Assembly (NCBI GenBank): GCA_025345505.1
Contig: JANVCC010000125.1
Location: forward strand, 5,117,388-5,181,387
Source of the DNA: Todiramphus chloris collaris
Taxonomy: Eukaryota > Chordata > Aves > Coraciiformes > Alcedinidae
Direction: 5' to 3'
Length of the DNA: 64,000 nucleotides
The notes under the pieces were generated by a model. The model did no database searches. It saw only the letters and a list, made by a program, of their open reading frames with translations, and was not told where the DNA came from. Within the stretch, counting starts at the first letter, position 1. Every line of letters starts with the position of its first letter. A program made the position numbers and the translations under genes. Below are positions 1-12,283 of this stretch, piece after piece.

Positions 1-337
1 TTTTCAAGTAGGTCAAAAGCTTAGAGAATCTTTTCAGAAATGATTGGGGTTAACATATAGGATAAGTGATGGCAAAAGTCATTAAAAAGAAGTGAAAAAA
101 ACAAGTTTCTGTTCGTCCCTCAGCACGTAAATGCTACAACACTACCATTCTTCAGTTAGCCCATCTCCTATATCAATAAATACCAGAACACGCCTCCTTG
201 CCCACAAATTAAATTTTTGTAGGACAATTAAGCCTAATCTCATCTTCACAGCTTTGGGCCAGCACTGCAGCATCTCCCAGTTGCACAGACATAGATGCAC
301 TTTGCAGCCTGTCTTGAGCGCTAGTGAAGCAGGAAGG

Positions 338-945
338 CACAGAATCCCAGCATGGTGGGGGTTGGAAGGGACCTCTGAAGACCATCTCATCCAACTCCCG
401 TGCTCCAGCAGGGTCACCCGGAGCAGGGGGCCCAGCATCACCTTGTCCAGGTGGGTTTAGAATCTCTCCAGAGAAGGAGACTCCACAACCTCTCTGGGCA
501 GCCTGGGCCAGGCTCTGACATCCTCACACCAAAGAAGTTTTTCCCCATAAGTGTAGGTGGAACTTTCTGTATTCCAGCCTGTGTCCATTGTAACTTGTCC
601 TGTCACTGGGCACCACTGAAAAGAGGCTGAACCCATCCTATTCACCACTGCCCTTTAGCTATTGACCACTGCCCTTTAGCTATTGATGAGCATTGATCAG
701 CTCCCCTCTCAGATTTCTCCAGCGAAACAGTCCCAGGCTCTCAGCCTTTCCTCAGCACAGAGATGCTCCAGTCCCCTCAGCATCTTTGCAGCTTCCAGAT
801 TCTCTCCAGCAGTTCCCTGCCTCTTTTGAACTGGGGAATCCCAGAACTGGGCACAATACTCCCAGTGTGGCCTCACTAGAGCAGAGTAGAGGAGATGAAC
901 CTCTCCTGACCTGCTGGCCACACTCTTCTGAAATCCAGGGGGCTG
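338..945 (-). mobile_element. CR1 LINE fragment, reverse orientation
   Basis: A truncated non-LTR retrotransposon copy inserted antisense. It starts at its 3' end (an 'agaatcccagcatggtgggg' type tail, followed by the antisense forms of the 'cagagatcccttccagcccc' and 'gctgcccagagaggttgtgg' blocks) and runs back through the 'cctctgctctagtgaggcc' block. A 21-base stretch is duplicated in tandem around 640-685. No reverse transcriptase frame remains. It lies downstream of the LY6E-like gene. Confidence 0.9.
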
Positions 946-1717
946 CAAATATCAGGGCTTTTTTCCCAGGTGATGCTGCTATGCAAGGCCTCCTGAAACA
1001 CAGCACTGCACTTGCAAACTGCTCAGCTGTGAATCAAGCACCATCCAGCTCCAAGAGTGCTTGTATTTGTCTATCTTAGCCACAATTCTGCTCCTCCACA
1101 AGCTGCAGAGGATCTCTACCCCATCTCTTCCAATCCCAAGCCTGGAAATACAGCAGCAACAGAGAAAAGGGAAGGGACACCACCCCACCAGATCAGACAC
1201 TCATCGCCTTTGCCAGTCTCTTCCTGCCCATTTCCCCTGTTCTTTCAGGGAAATCATTAGCAGCATCTTCTCCAAGCAGGTGTAGAGGTCTCCTATCCAT
1301 AATGACAGAATCCAGCAGCACCCTCCTCATCTTGGACATCTCCATCATCTTGGGATGGGCCTACTTAAAAGTTGAAACAACACACGCTGCAGAGATAACA
1401 TGAGAACTTCACAGGACAGTCAGGAGCACATCCAATGCCTGTGTGTTAAAACACCTTTGACCTTTCCAGAGGGACACCTTCATTCATTAGCACTAAGTGA
1501 TCAGGCAGAACATCTGGCTGTATGGAGTGTCTGTCTTGATCTGCTGGATGCAACCAAGTCAACTGAGAAAGGCAGCTAGGAGGAGACTCCCAGGTGCTAA
1601 AAAGAGGAATTGAGTGTGATGTAGAGATGCAAACTACAGCCCTTTCTGGCAAGAGCTTTTTTTCTCAAGCTGATCTTAGTGTGGATATAGCAAACACACT
1701 GGAGAATAATGTAAACC

Positions 1718-1723
1718 TTTATT
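1718..1723 (-). other. Polyadenylation signal of the LY6E-like gene
   Basis: AATAAA read on the minus strand, 255 bases past the stop codon at 1978. It is the first canonical hexamer downstream of the gene, so the 3' UTR would be about 260-290 bases. Inferred from position only. Confidence 0.6.
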
Positions 1724-1977
1724 TCGTCTGATGTTTGTCACAGACATGCTATCAAAACAGCTTTCCCAGGGAAAATTAGTACAAAACAACAAATTATACA
1801 GGGAGGGGAAACAGGAGCTATGCCACTGTGCCATTTTGTGGACTGGATCTGAAACAGTGTCTTGTAAAAAACAGGGTAACGTAGACCCTTTTGGAGACCC
1901 TTAATAGAAGATATTCGTATCTCAGCTGGAGAATACCTTGTAGGTTCTTGGGTTGTCAGACTTTCTCCCACCCCCCA

Positions 1978-2186
1978 TCACAATCCTGCCTTGACGACAC
2001 AGATCAAACTGGCCACGATTCCCAGGAACATCACGGCATAGCTGATTTTTATGCTGTTGGCACCACTGAAATTGCACAAGGAGGTACTACAGCATTTGGT
2101 GGAATAAGCTGCCACACCGAAGTTCACGTTTGTCTCAGGACAGTCTACAGAACATTTCTTGGTGATGCGGTGTCCCATGTCCTTGC
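1978..2186 (-). CDS. LY6E: LY6E-like exon 3 (C-terminal half, GPI signal)
   Basis: Acceptor ttccag precedes the first base; two bases complete a glycine codon, then 68 codons and TGA. It codes GKDMGHRITKKCSVDCPETN, the paired cysteines of KCC, the invariant CN, and the 22-residue hydrophobic tail. The short basic/polar end (KAGL) is acceptable for a GPI signal, which is removed after attachment. Confidence 0.88.
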
Positions 2187-5100
2187 CTGGAAGGAGAACA
2201 GACAAGAAAGTGGTTTAAGATTCTTCTACAAGAGCTGACCAGAGGATGATAGGAGGAGGTAAATTGCACTTTGCTTAACTTGCAATGCAGCAACAGCAGC
2301 AATTGGCGGATTTGATGAGTGCTGGGCAAGTATCCACACAACCTGGATCAATGCATAGCACTAGAAAGTCCTTGATAGAAATCCACACTGTGCTTCCCTT
2401 AAGGCAGCAAAAAAAAAACAACCCACTGCCAATGCATTTTTGGTTTCTAAAACCACATTACTTACATCCAATCCCTTTCCATCCTATATCACAAAGCATG
2501 TGTGTGAGCTCTCAGATCAAGCAACAGGGTCTGCTCATGAAAATACATGTGCTTCAGCCAGCCCTGCCACAAGATGCTGAGGAACAGACCCCAGGTGGTG
2601 GATCACAGAGGGATGAGGGATTCACACACACTTTATGTTGTGATCTGTAAACCTCGGTGACCAATTCTTTCCAAGACTAACTACTGCCCCCAAAAAACTA
2701 TTACCCGTCAGTTTCTCTGGAGGAAGAAAAAGCCTGGAGGTGTTGCTGGTACTCACCAAACCCAGCAGAGCTGTATGTGGTTGTACAGTATTTCTCATGG
2801 TCTTCACACTTGTAGGTTTTAAGACAGTTCCAGTTGGAGTGCTCATTGTCACATGTGTAGCAAAAGAGTGAGGAGGCTGGAAAGAGTGCACATGACACTT
2901 GTTAGTGGTTTCCAGCAATGCTTTCCTAGGAAAAAAGTGTCAAAAGCCATGTCCCTTCTTGGAAAATACAAGGTGATAAGTATTTTACAGACAAGTTCTC
3001 ATGATAATTGAAATAAGAAGTTGGGTTTGATTAATGAAGCTGAAGAAGGAAACAAACAGAACAATTCAAGTTTTCACCCTTTACTTGGGATTTTCAATGA
3101 TTAAACCTGAAAACACTACTTTTCAGCTGGAACAGCACTCTCAGGTGGCTTTTCTTGCTCCCCTGGGGTCTGAGTTGGCATGGCTGACAGCCAACCTGTA
3201 GAAGCAGATCTTGTGTCCTGCCCAGCTGGCTCTAGAATAGGTCTGGCATGGAGAGGGTGAGCTGGCACCATTCTCAGGTGAGAGCTTTGGTTGTGGTATT
3301 TGCAGACTGCAGCTGCAAAACACCGTACAGATGTGAATTAGAGTCTGTGGCATCCCTGTGAGTTAATTACTGAGCTCAGAGCCATATTAAAGGGAGTTCC
3401 CTGGGAGAGGTTGTTCTGGACAATAGAGAGATTATTTCTACCAGCACCTGGAACAACATGTTCTCAGTGATATAATCAGCAGGGCTGAGCCGGGTCTATT
3501 ACAAAGCCAGGAGGAGGTAGGATATGTAGTTCTGAACAAAACTCAAGTAAATTATGTCAAATTTCCAGTCCGGACAGCTGGCCATGCTAGAAACACAGGC
3601 ACATGCCACCTTGTTCCCAGGAGGTGGATTCACAACTGATGAAAACTGATTCTCTTCTGTTCAGAGGCCCATGAAATGCTCCTCCTTTCCGAGCAGGGGT
3701 GACAGAGGACCTCTGGAAATCCTGCTCCATTGTCCCCAGTGGTGGAGAGCTCTGGATTGAAGGTGATCGAATTGCAAACCAGGGAGGGTCCTCTGTCAGG
3801 CAGAGACTTCCCCAGTTCAGTTCCTCCTGGCTTTCTCAACCCAAGGAAGCTCTTATTTCTGTACAGAGGAGCCCCTTTCAATTGACTTTGAACTTATTTT
3901 CAACAAGGAAACTGCTCCCAAGGACTTTCCAAAGCCCAGCTTCTGTTGATTTATATTAATCTCTGAATGTTAACCTGCCCATGACACTTGGTTAGATAAT
4001 TGGGGAAGCAGTTTTGAAAGACAAATAAAAAACATTTTAGGCCCTAACTGTGCCAGGTAGGAGAGGAAAATTCCTCCCCTCTGTGACATGGAGAATTCAA
4101 GTGCTTTGAGTACAGCTCTAAGTGCCTCAACATATGACTGACCATCTTGCTCTGGAAGCTACCCAGGTGCTCTTTTCTAGTGCCAGGTGTTGTGAGAGAA
4201 GGCGTTCTCAATAATAGCAGATAAAAATCATCCTTGTTGCATTCTGGTTTTAGCTTCTCTTTAACTGACTATTCAGCACTCGTCGTTTCTCCACCGCTTG
4301 GATAAGTTAAGCTTCTGACCTCTCCTCTGGAGGTTCCCCAACCCAAGCCATGGACTATTTCACAGGCCATGCCAGAGCAGTCCCTGACAGGCTGCCTAGC
4401 AAGCAGCATTGCATTTTTACAGACACCGTAGCTCACTCTCATCTGCTTTTCTGACAAATCTCATGAAGTTGTTCAAACCACTTCCTGCTGCAGATGGAGC
4501 CGAGTCCCCAGAAAGTGCATGAAAGCAGCTGGAATGCACTCCTGCTCACTGACTGATGCAAGGAAAATCTCTTCCCAACAGGAAATAGTAAGAGCTTAAA
4601 CCAGTATAGCTGTTATAAACCCTTGCCTGCATCTGGCCTCCACCCTCCTTTAGCTCTGGTTTTGCCAGATATAGACTTAACGGCGCAAAAAGGCATGCAG
4701 TACTCCTCGGGATTACAAATACACAGAGCCAATGTTTCTCACCTGGATACAATTACCTAGTTTGTGTCTGCACCTCCGTTTGAAAGAGGACAAGCTCAGA
4801 GCATTGTGGATCCCATTAGAAAAGCACTCACTCCCAGGCACTTAAAAAAGCTCTTCAAACTATGAGCAAAGAGCTCTTAGGCTTTCAAATATCTCCTAAA
4901 AACCTTAGTTTCTTAATTGTAATGTCATTGTGGGAAGTAAAAGAAAATGCTGGCAGAAGAGGCCATATGACCCTTGTCAGCAGCTCAAGTTTCATGCAGG
5001 AACAAAAATAAAACCAAACACAAAACTGTGAGCCCAGCTTAATTCCTATTAGCTTTTTCTAGTTCATGTGTTTATCTCCAGATGTGAGCAGTCAGAGCTT

Positions 5101-5414
5101 GATACTTAAAGGTGTAAGAAACCAGAGCAGTGACCGCAACTTCTTTGGCTTAGGGACCACCAACAGAACTCACCCAGAAGCTGAGACTCAACCACGTTAA
5201 ATACCCTTTGATGTAGCTGATGCCAAAGAAAAACTGCACTACCAAGATCTCACAAATTGCAATAAAAGCTGTCAAACCTTCTCTTCCCTGTGTTATCTAT
5301 AATTTCTCTTCTGGTATTTTCATCCTCTTCATTTGTGTCTCCCAGCCTCCAAAGCTCCTTACCTTGCTTGGCACACAGGACAGCCACCAGCAGAGCAATC
5401 AGAAAAGCCTTCAT
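1978..5414 (-). CDS. LY6E: LY6E-like GPI-anchored LU-domain protein (whole gene, three coding exons)
   Basis: The spliced product is 126 residues: signal peptide MKAFLIALLVAVLCA, a mature LU (three-finger) domain beginning LFCYTC, ten cysteines in the family pattern ending KCCSTSLCN, then a small-residue stretch (FSGANS) and a hydrophobic tail (ISYAVMFLGIVASLICVV) that predicts a GPI anchor. Exons 5363-5414, 2757-2876 and 1978-2186 join with GT-AG borders and matching phases (1 and 1). LY6E-type proteins sit on the cell surface; in vertebrates they are interferon-inducible and linked to immune-cell and virus-entry phenotypes. The TOP1MT neighbour supports the 8q24.3-type LY6 cluster. The symbol is by similarity; another member of the avian LY6 cluster is possible. 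Confidence 0.85.
2757..2876 (-). CDS. LY6E: LY6E-like exon 2 (N-terminal half of LU domain)
   Basis: 120 bases between acceptor tttccag and donor gtgagt. It codes ASSLFCYTCDNEHSNWNCLK and on to KYCTTTYSSAGF, holding five of the ten cysteines. The NWxCL motif is shared with the second LY6 gene in this window and is typical of the LY6E group. Confidence 0.9.
5363..5414 (-). CDS. LY6E: LY6E-like exon 1 (signal peptide)
   Basis: 52 bases: ATG at 5414 to donor gtaagg. It codes MKAFLIALLVAVLCAKQ plus one base of an alanine codon. The start is chosen because it opens a classic signal peptide and because the paralogue's exon 1 has exactly the same length. A GTG/ATG further upstream in frame would lie across the TATA box, so it is not used. 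Confidence 0.88.
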
Positions 5415-5467
5415 GGTTGCTGTTCCCTCAGAGCCTGAGCAATGTGGGGTGGTGCACCATGGTAAGG

Positions 5468-5474
5468 TTTTATA
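5468..5474 (-). promoter_or_regulatory. TATA box of the LY6E-like gene
   Basis: TATAAAA on the minus strand, 54 bases upstream of the ATG. Transcription would start near 5440, giving a very short 5' UTR within the first coding exon. The paralogue at 22.1 kb has a TATA-like element at the same distance. Confidence 0.6.
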
Positions 5475-5532
5475 CTGGGACCACATTTACTTTGACTTCC
5501 TTTGATTACAGTAATTTGGGGTTTGGGGAGTG

Positions 5533-8500
5533 ACAGCACAGAAGATGTGATCAGTGATGGGTGTGTTTGTGCGTAGGAACCTATTACCAGGCTCCAGGTA
5601 CCAATCTTTTTTTTACATCTCATTCAGATCCAATCTTTTTTTCCGAGGCCTATTGCTGCTGACCATGTCTGCATTGCTAATTCAGGGAATAATTTATCTG
5701 ATTCAAACATGGGAGTCCCTTCTTACTCCATTGGGCTGAGCCACAAAACAGAGGCAGCTGAGCCAGTCTGGGGCACCTCATCACTTGCAAGATAGTAGGT
5801 GTCACCTGGCATTCTCCATCCTTTCCCTCTGCCATGATATGAGAGTTTCATACCTGTGGGAAGTGGGAAAGGATGCAAGAAGGATTTTTGCTGGATTATC
5901 TGCAATTATTCAGGCTTATCTCACTTGTATGAAAAGTGCTTTAAGCAGAAAACCAGCTTGTATCATTCCTGGAGACTGTCACTCAGAGTCTCCCATGGTC
6001 CACGTAGGGGTGGAGTTTGATGCTTTTGTTTTGCTCTTCTCTGTCCTCCAGAAGCATAAAGGGTTTCCAAGTGACAATGTTTGTTGTTACCTGTAGACCA
6101 GTTCTGGACTTCATCAGGTTTTTCCAGTCCTTCATGACCTTTCCAGTCCTTCTGGGCTCCCTCCTGCTCCCACAACCACTTCATCACCCCTTGTCAAATG
6201 ACTCAGAATGCAGCAGAGGCACAAAGTGCATGAAAACAGCTGAAGGAGTTAAACTATGAATGGGAGTAAGAATGAGAAGCAAATTGAGTCCTGGTCAACA
6301 AGACATCTCAGTAAACCAGGACTCTTTGTCTTTAGAGAGAAAAATTACCAAGGAGAGCTCAGAGTCAAGGTTTGTAAGTTCATAAATGGTGTGGAAACCG
6401 AATAAAGACTATCTAGTTCCTCTTTGTTTTTCCCAAATTACACTGCAAGCAGTTGATTCACAGGCCTTTCCTCTGATCACATATCTGCAAGATCCTGGGC
6501 AGATGGCCCCGTACTCATCCCCTGTAATGGGTCTGCTGCTTTCAGTGATTCTTCCTTTGCTCAGTTCCTCCTTTGCTACAGCAGCTTCAGCCACAAGGAT
6601 TTCTGTCTCTGCCTCTGCCCAGCACAGGTTGGAGGGGATGAGCATCCACCGTTCAAACTCTTTCAATTTGTTCTCTGGATTTGCCCTGACCTTAAGATTA
6701 ATGAATCTTTAATTATCTCCTCTTTTAACAAGGGCGTGAAAGACCCACCTGACAGCTAATATAGCAACTATACTTCAGAAATAATCAGTGAAAAAGCCAC
6801 ACTCTCTGAACAAGGCTTTGTAGAAATACGTGCAAGAACCACATCAGGCAGGAACATGAGCTGCTAGAGCATGGTGAGGAAATATGTTTGTTTTACACAT
6901 AGTAGCCAGGCTTCTCCCAGCCAGCCAGAGAAATGGAAAATGAAACTTCCCTCCCATCCACATCAAAAATCCTGAAAAGAAACTGAATTATCGCACTGAA
7001 TTCAGCTCATCTTGGAGCCAGCCAAGCAGAAAAATGCATCTCCTCAGCAGGAAGAAGGGAGCAGTGCATGAGCACAGCCCACAACGAGAGAGAAGAAAGG
7101 GCTTTGAAATTAAAACAAATAAAGGAACAGTAAATAAATGACACTGCTAAAGCAAAGCGCAGCTGAACAGAAAAACCGCAAGTGAGAAATGGGCTGTAGG
7201 AAGTGGAAATGTGAGAAAGCATTTAAATAGATTAGAGGGATGGAAAGTTAATAATAATAAACAAGATTAATATTTCACCCAGAACTGGAAAGAAGGAAGG
7301 AGGGAGCAGAGAAATACTGGTGCAGAGCAAAATAAATCAAAGTAAATACACAGAGCTTGGGGGGAAAAATTAAAAGACAGGCAAAGTGAGGATTAGAATG
7401 GGATGGGATGGGATGGGATGGGATGGGGGTATCAACTTCACCATTTCTCCTGTGGTGACGTTATTTAGTGCAGTGCAAAACATACATGTCTTTACATGCA
7501 GACACTGTTCAGGTATTAACCACAGCCCTTCGGGAGCTGAGGAGCATTTACTGCCATTCCCCAAATCCCAGTTTAGCCCACTACTAAAGTCAAACTGTAG
7601 GGCTGGGATGGGAAAAGCATCCGCGGCATCACCTGACCCCCTGTGTCCCTGAAGGAAAAGACTGAAACAGCTTTGGGACCGAGACTGGGGTCTGGCCAGG
7701 TCCCAGAATCGCTCTATTCTTGTGCACTGTTGATATTGTGATCACGCCCAAGGCCACTGCAAGGGCTCTGGGCTCCAACCATCACCACAGCCGTGGGGTG
7801 GGGGACCAGTGTCCTTTGAAGCACAGAGCAGCCTGGTGTTTTTTCACGTAAGGGGTGAAGAGAACTGGAAGAAAAGTCAAGGCAAAGACAACTGTGGTAG
7901 TGGGAAGTGCAGATGGTGTCAGGAGAACACAGTGTGGAGGTGTTAAAGCTACTTTCTCTGGGACATTAAAAAAAAAAAGGGGGGTGGGGAGGGGGCAGCA
8001 GGGTGAATCTCACTGCAGAAACTGGGCTAGGTGGGTGTTAACCCGTGGGTGTCACTAAAGGGATTAAACAGTTAACAGAGCCTGGAAGTTTTAAGGAAGA
8101 AACCTTAACCCACTTCAAGCTTGGCAGCCGACAGCGCATGTTTGTGCCTGACCTTGGCAGGCGCATTGTGCAAGGCCTGTCCCTTTTGTGTAACTGGACC
8201 CAGACAAAGTGTGTTTTCAGCCCATGATGGAGCAGCGAGGTGGAGCAAACTACCAGGTCCAGGGATGTTTTGATACCAACTCTCCACACTTTCTCCCTTT
8301 TTCATTCTGGAGAGTGGCTCCAATCACGACTCTCCTCCATGAGTGCAGGGAGGAAACTCTCCGTTTCAGCTCAGGGTTGTAAACTGCAGCCTTGGCAGGG
8401 AAAAGAGAGGCCATGGGACAAGGTGAGAAGTAGGAAGCCATGGGTAATGTTCCCAGTGTCCCTGAGTCATGCAGATGATGTATGGAGGGCAAGTGGTCCA

Positions 8501-8985
8501 GCCCAGCCCTGGATAGCACCAGGTTGATATGGTCGTGTCCTCTCCGCCTTCCTTGGCAGGTCAGAGAAGGCTGCGTTGCTTCATCTGGCCATGCAATGGA
8601 CAGAAAGAGAGAAATCATGGGATCCAGAAACCCCAGTTAAAAAAAGGAAGAGCTGTGTGTGATATTTTGCTTTTTCTACCTAAGGCTTGACAGTGGCAGG
8701 TAGCCTGCTCTGTTCTTCCCTTTCCCAAAGAACATCTGGGTCTGTAGCTGACCTTGTTAGACTCCAAACAACAGGACAGAGTTCCTTAGGTCAGCCCTGT
8801 GGCAGATGACAGAGGTTACCAAACCTCCAGACAGGAAGAACAAGGGTAGTCCAGATCCACCTTGTCTGGATGAAATAGAAGGTGATACAGATAGACTTCC
8901 ATCTCAACATGACAGCTGTAATAGTCACCAGGAGCCTTGCTATCAGTCACAATAGAAAAGGAACCTAAGTCCTTTGGGACTGCAG
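5533..8985. other. Gene-free stretch upstream of the LY6E-like gene
   Basis: No exon with coding character and paired splice sites could be found on either strand. Frames are short and broken. It holds one short (GGGAT)n repeat at 7399-7428 and a G-rich A-run junction near 7968-7995. No CR1 copy was recognised until 8990. Confidence 0.5.
7398..7428 (+). repeat. (GGGAT)n microsatellite
   Basis: About six tandem copies of the pentamer gggat, perfect by eye. Confidence 0.9.
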
Positions 8986-8989
8986 CTAC

Positions 8990-9345
8990 CAGCCAACAGG
9001 GAAGCAGAGAATTTTACCCTGAGAGTGGTGAGACCCTGGCCCAGGTTGCCCAGAGAGGTGGTTGATGCCCCATCCCTGGAACCATTCCAGGTGAAGTTTT
9101 TCTGGGGCTCTGAGCAACCTGCAGATGTCCCTGCTCGCTGTAAGGGGGGACACACTGGATGACCCTGAAAGTGCCACTCCCACCCAAACCATGCTATGAT
9201 TTATGCCCCTTCCCTAGGAGTGTTCAAGACCAGGTTGGACAGGGCTTTGAGCAACCTGGTTTAGTGGGAGGTGTCCCTGACATGGCATTGGAACTAGATG
9301 ATATTTAAGGTCCCTTCCCACCCAGGCCACTCTGATCTTATGATA
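8990..9345 (+). mobile_element. CR1 LINE 3' fragments, forward (two adjoining pieces)
   Basis: The first piece carries the 'gtggtgagaccctggcccag' and 'aggtggttgatgccccatcc' blocks and ends near 9200 with a 'ccatgctatgattta' tail. A second piece follows at once, with 'gtgttcaagaccaggttgga' and an end at 'tctgatcttatgat'. Both are 3' ends in the same direction, so this is either two insertions or a partial duplication. Confidence 0.85.
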
Positions 9346-9904
9346 TGCTGAAGTCTTAGGCAGAAAGCTGTGAACTTTTACCGAGATTCACTGAACTTTT
9401 ACCTAGTTAAGCAAAAGAGGGCCTCCAGAACCAGCGCAAGCCAGGAGATAAGGAGGCTACCTAAAACTGCCAGCAGAAGCAACAAATTGACAAGGTAAGA
9501 AAGTTAACGGCCTACCTGGAGACAGAGAAGGAATCAAACAAGGTGTTGGATGATCCCAGACCAGAAATCAGCATTCGACCAGAAGGTGTGTGAAAGGCAC
9601 ATGAAGAGCATGTTGTGGGAAGGTGTATAGATTGTAAGTGTGTAATAGCCCAGGGATTTCTTTTCTGGGGTCCTTCTCAAGAGGCACCCAGCTCAAGCTG
9701 GTTCTTTCCACGGTATTATCTGAAAAATATTATTTTTATAAGATTTGATGCCTAAGATTCTGCTACTGGAAACCTAGGGCCAAATCTGACAAGAAGAGAA
9801 GAAATCAAGAGTGAGAATGAGGGTGTTAAAGGAGTCGAAATGGGCACCTGTCAGCTCACTGAAGTTGCCCACTGAAAAAGGACTCTGGTCCTAGCAGAGA
9901 GACT

Positions 9905-10108
9905 CAGGTGTTACTATGAAGAGGCCAGAGCCCTGGCCCAGGCTGCCCAGAGAGGTTGTGGAGTCTCCTTCTCTGGAGAGATTCCAAACCCACCTGGACC
10001 AAGCGATGCTGGGCCCCCTGCTCTGGGTGACCCTGCTGGAGCAGGGGGGTTGGATGAGATGGTCTCCAGAGATCCCTTCCAGCCTCTACCATGCTGGCCT
10101 TTTGTGTG
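9905..10108 (+). mobile_element. CR1 LINE 3' fragment, forward
   Basis: Contains 'caggctgcccagagaggttg', 'gaccctgctggagcaggggg' and 'agatcccttccagcctctac', the 3' end of a CR1 subfamily that also appears antisense at 338 and 27381. Confidence 0.88.
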
Positions 10109-10586
10109 TACAACTCCTAGGATGGCGTATGTGTGCTTGAGTGGCTTCTCCCTTGAACTCAGTACAAACACTTATGAAAGGCTGATCAAAACTTGTGCCA
10201 TTAAATATCTTGGCCAGTTTCTCCAGGAAGTAAAGTAGGTAACAGCAGGCATGTTTGTCTTCACAACTGTCTTTCTGATCACCATGGGGTTTTTGTGTTT
10301 GTTTTTTAGGGTTTTTTTTTTGTTGTTTTTTGTTAAACTTCAAGATTCTGGAGTTCCATGGTGGTGTAGAGAGCAGCCTTTTGAATTTTCCAAGCCAGTG
10401 ATACATGAGTGAAACCCATCTACAACACAGCTGTGGTAGCAGCTGGTCTTGTGCAACCATCCATAGCTATCTGTCCATTTTGCTTCTGTAAGAAATAAAA
10501 TCTTTCATGTCTACCCATTATCAAGGGTAGATACACACACCCCACCCCAGAAGGCAACAGTCACAGTTTTCAAAATTGCACTATTG

Positions 10587-10607
10587 CTCTTCTTTTTCTT
10601 TTTTTTC

Positions 10608-10638
<31 letters not shown>

Positions 10639-10645
10639 CTTATTT
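10587..10645 (+). repeat. T-rich low-complexity tract
   Basis: Nearly pure T with scattered C, about 60 bases. No adjacent retrotransposon body was recognised. Confidence 0.8.
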
Positions 10646-12238
10646 GCTTTACGTTATTGATTCATCTTTTGCAGGATGGGTATTTCTGTGCTGAAATCGA
10701 ACAGCTGAAATTTCCAAGGCTAGGTGGCGAAAGCTGGGAGTAAAATGAGAAAAGTACCCTCTTGTGCCTGTGGAAAAACTACAATGAGCTCCACCGACAA
10801 CCTTTCTACTCTTGACTTTGTTTTAAGGTCTCTGGGTCTGATTTTTAACAAGACAGTCCCAACTGAGAGTGGAAAAACTCAGCGAGGGTGGAAAAACTCA
10901 GCACATGCGTGGGAAGATCAGGATGCTCTGGTTTCTTTTCTGACCCACTCCTGCTGACCCAGCCAGGTGCGTGACTGGGTCACATATGTACATCAAAACC
11001 CCAGTTGCATGGTGAGAACAAGAGCTTGGGCCATCCCTCATTACGTCTAGAAACTTGTCACACCTCAGGTAATAGGGCTGCTGAAACCTCTGCCACTGAG
11101 TCTGAGGAGGGCAAGGAGAGCAGGAGGAGTCTCTGGAGGAGAGCCCACGTCAGGCAGAGGAGCTGCAGATCAAGGAAATATCCTATCTGAATCCGTCCCA
11201 GCCTGACGGGTGTGTTCAGCAGGGCAGAGAAACAAACAGGACGATATCTGGGAACACAATCATGTTCCTCACCGTGCGAGCAGAAGGGTATTTTCCCAGG
11301 AGACTTAGCCAAAAATTCAAGGCTCTGTGTTTTGGAAAAGGAGGGCACGGTTTTGCCGGGGTGTGTTTGTGCTGGTAGCGGGGCAGGAGGAGGGACAGGC
11401 ATCATTCCACATCAAGAGCATCCCTGCAGGTTGCAGCTGGCCTTTAGTTTCTCTCACCCTATCCCCACTACTTGTAGGGTATGGTAAGAGCAGCTCTCAT
11501 GCCGTGATCAATCTCATCCACAGGCAGAGCAGCCCCTCTGAGCCCAGCTCGCCAACAACTCATCACAAACAAGGGCTTGTAAACCTCATGGATGACAGCC
11601 TGGGCAGGGCATGAGAACCAGAAACCACCCACACTGATCCAAGGAGCAACACCAGGGTGGAAAGGCCACCCTGGGTTTGCAGACACCCACTCCCAACTTG
11701 TTAAAAAGACAGGAAAAAGACAACTATGCCTTGAAGGGACTTTACAGTGCTTCAGCAAAGTCTCCCAGAGCCTCAAAATTGAGTCTGAGAAGCATGCCCA
11801 AAGTCACAGGCATGGGAGAGAGGTGGCTTTTGCTCCTCAGCCCGCAGCAGATGCAGTCGCTGCTCCTATCAGCTTTGCTTTGCAACCCAACCACAGCTGC
11901 GGGAGCAGGGCAGGGGTCAGAAAACATGATCTCTGATGGAAAAAGAGGCCCACGAAGGTTTCCTTCCTCTGAAAGCAAAGCCCAGTAATGTTCCCTCCCA
12001 TTTCTGGGCTGTAAACACAGAGCTTGGCATCAGGCCCTGGGTTTGCTTACTGACACTCTCTCCTGCCTCCCTGCATGGAGGAAAACCCGCTTTTGTTCAA
12101 TCTGAACGGGAGATGGGATTAAGAAAGTGCCAACAGAAACAAATCTGGTATGGGTTTAGCACCAGGAGACCTGTTCTGCATCCAAAAGCTCACCCCATGT
12201 CCTTCAGGCATGACTTTCACAGCAGGCAGACTGGGTAT

Positions 12239-12283
12239 CTCCTCTCCTCTCCTCTCCTCTCCTCTCCTCTCCTCTCCTCTCCT
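12239..12283 (+). repeat. (TCTCC)n microsatellite
   Basis: About nine perfect tandem copies of tctcc (ctcct in another register). Confidence 0.92.

Noticed and set aside
2135..2341. Alternative frame over LY6E exon 3
   Set aside because: Shadow frame; the real exon is defined by the LU-domain frame with splice sites.
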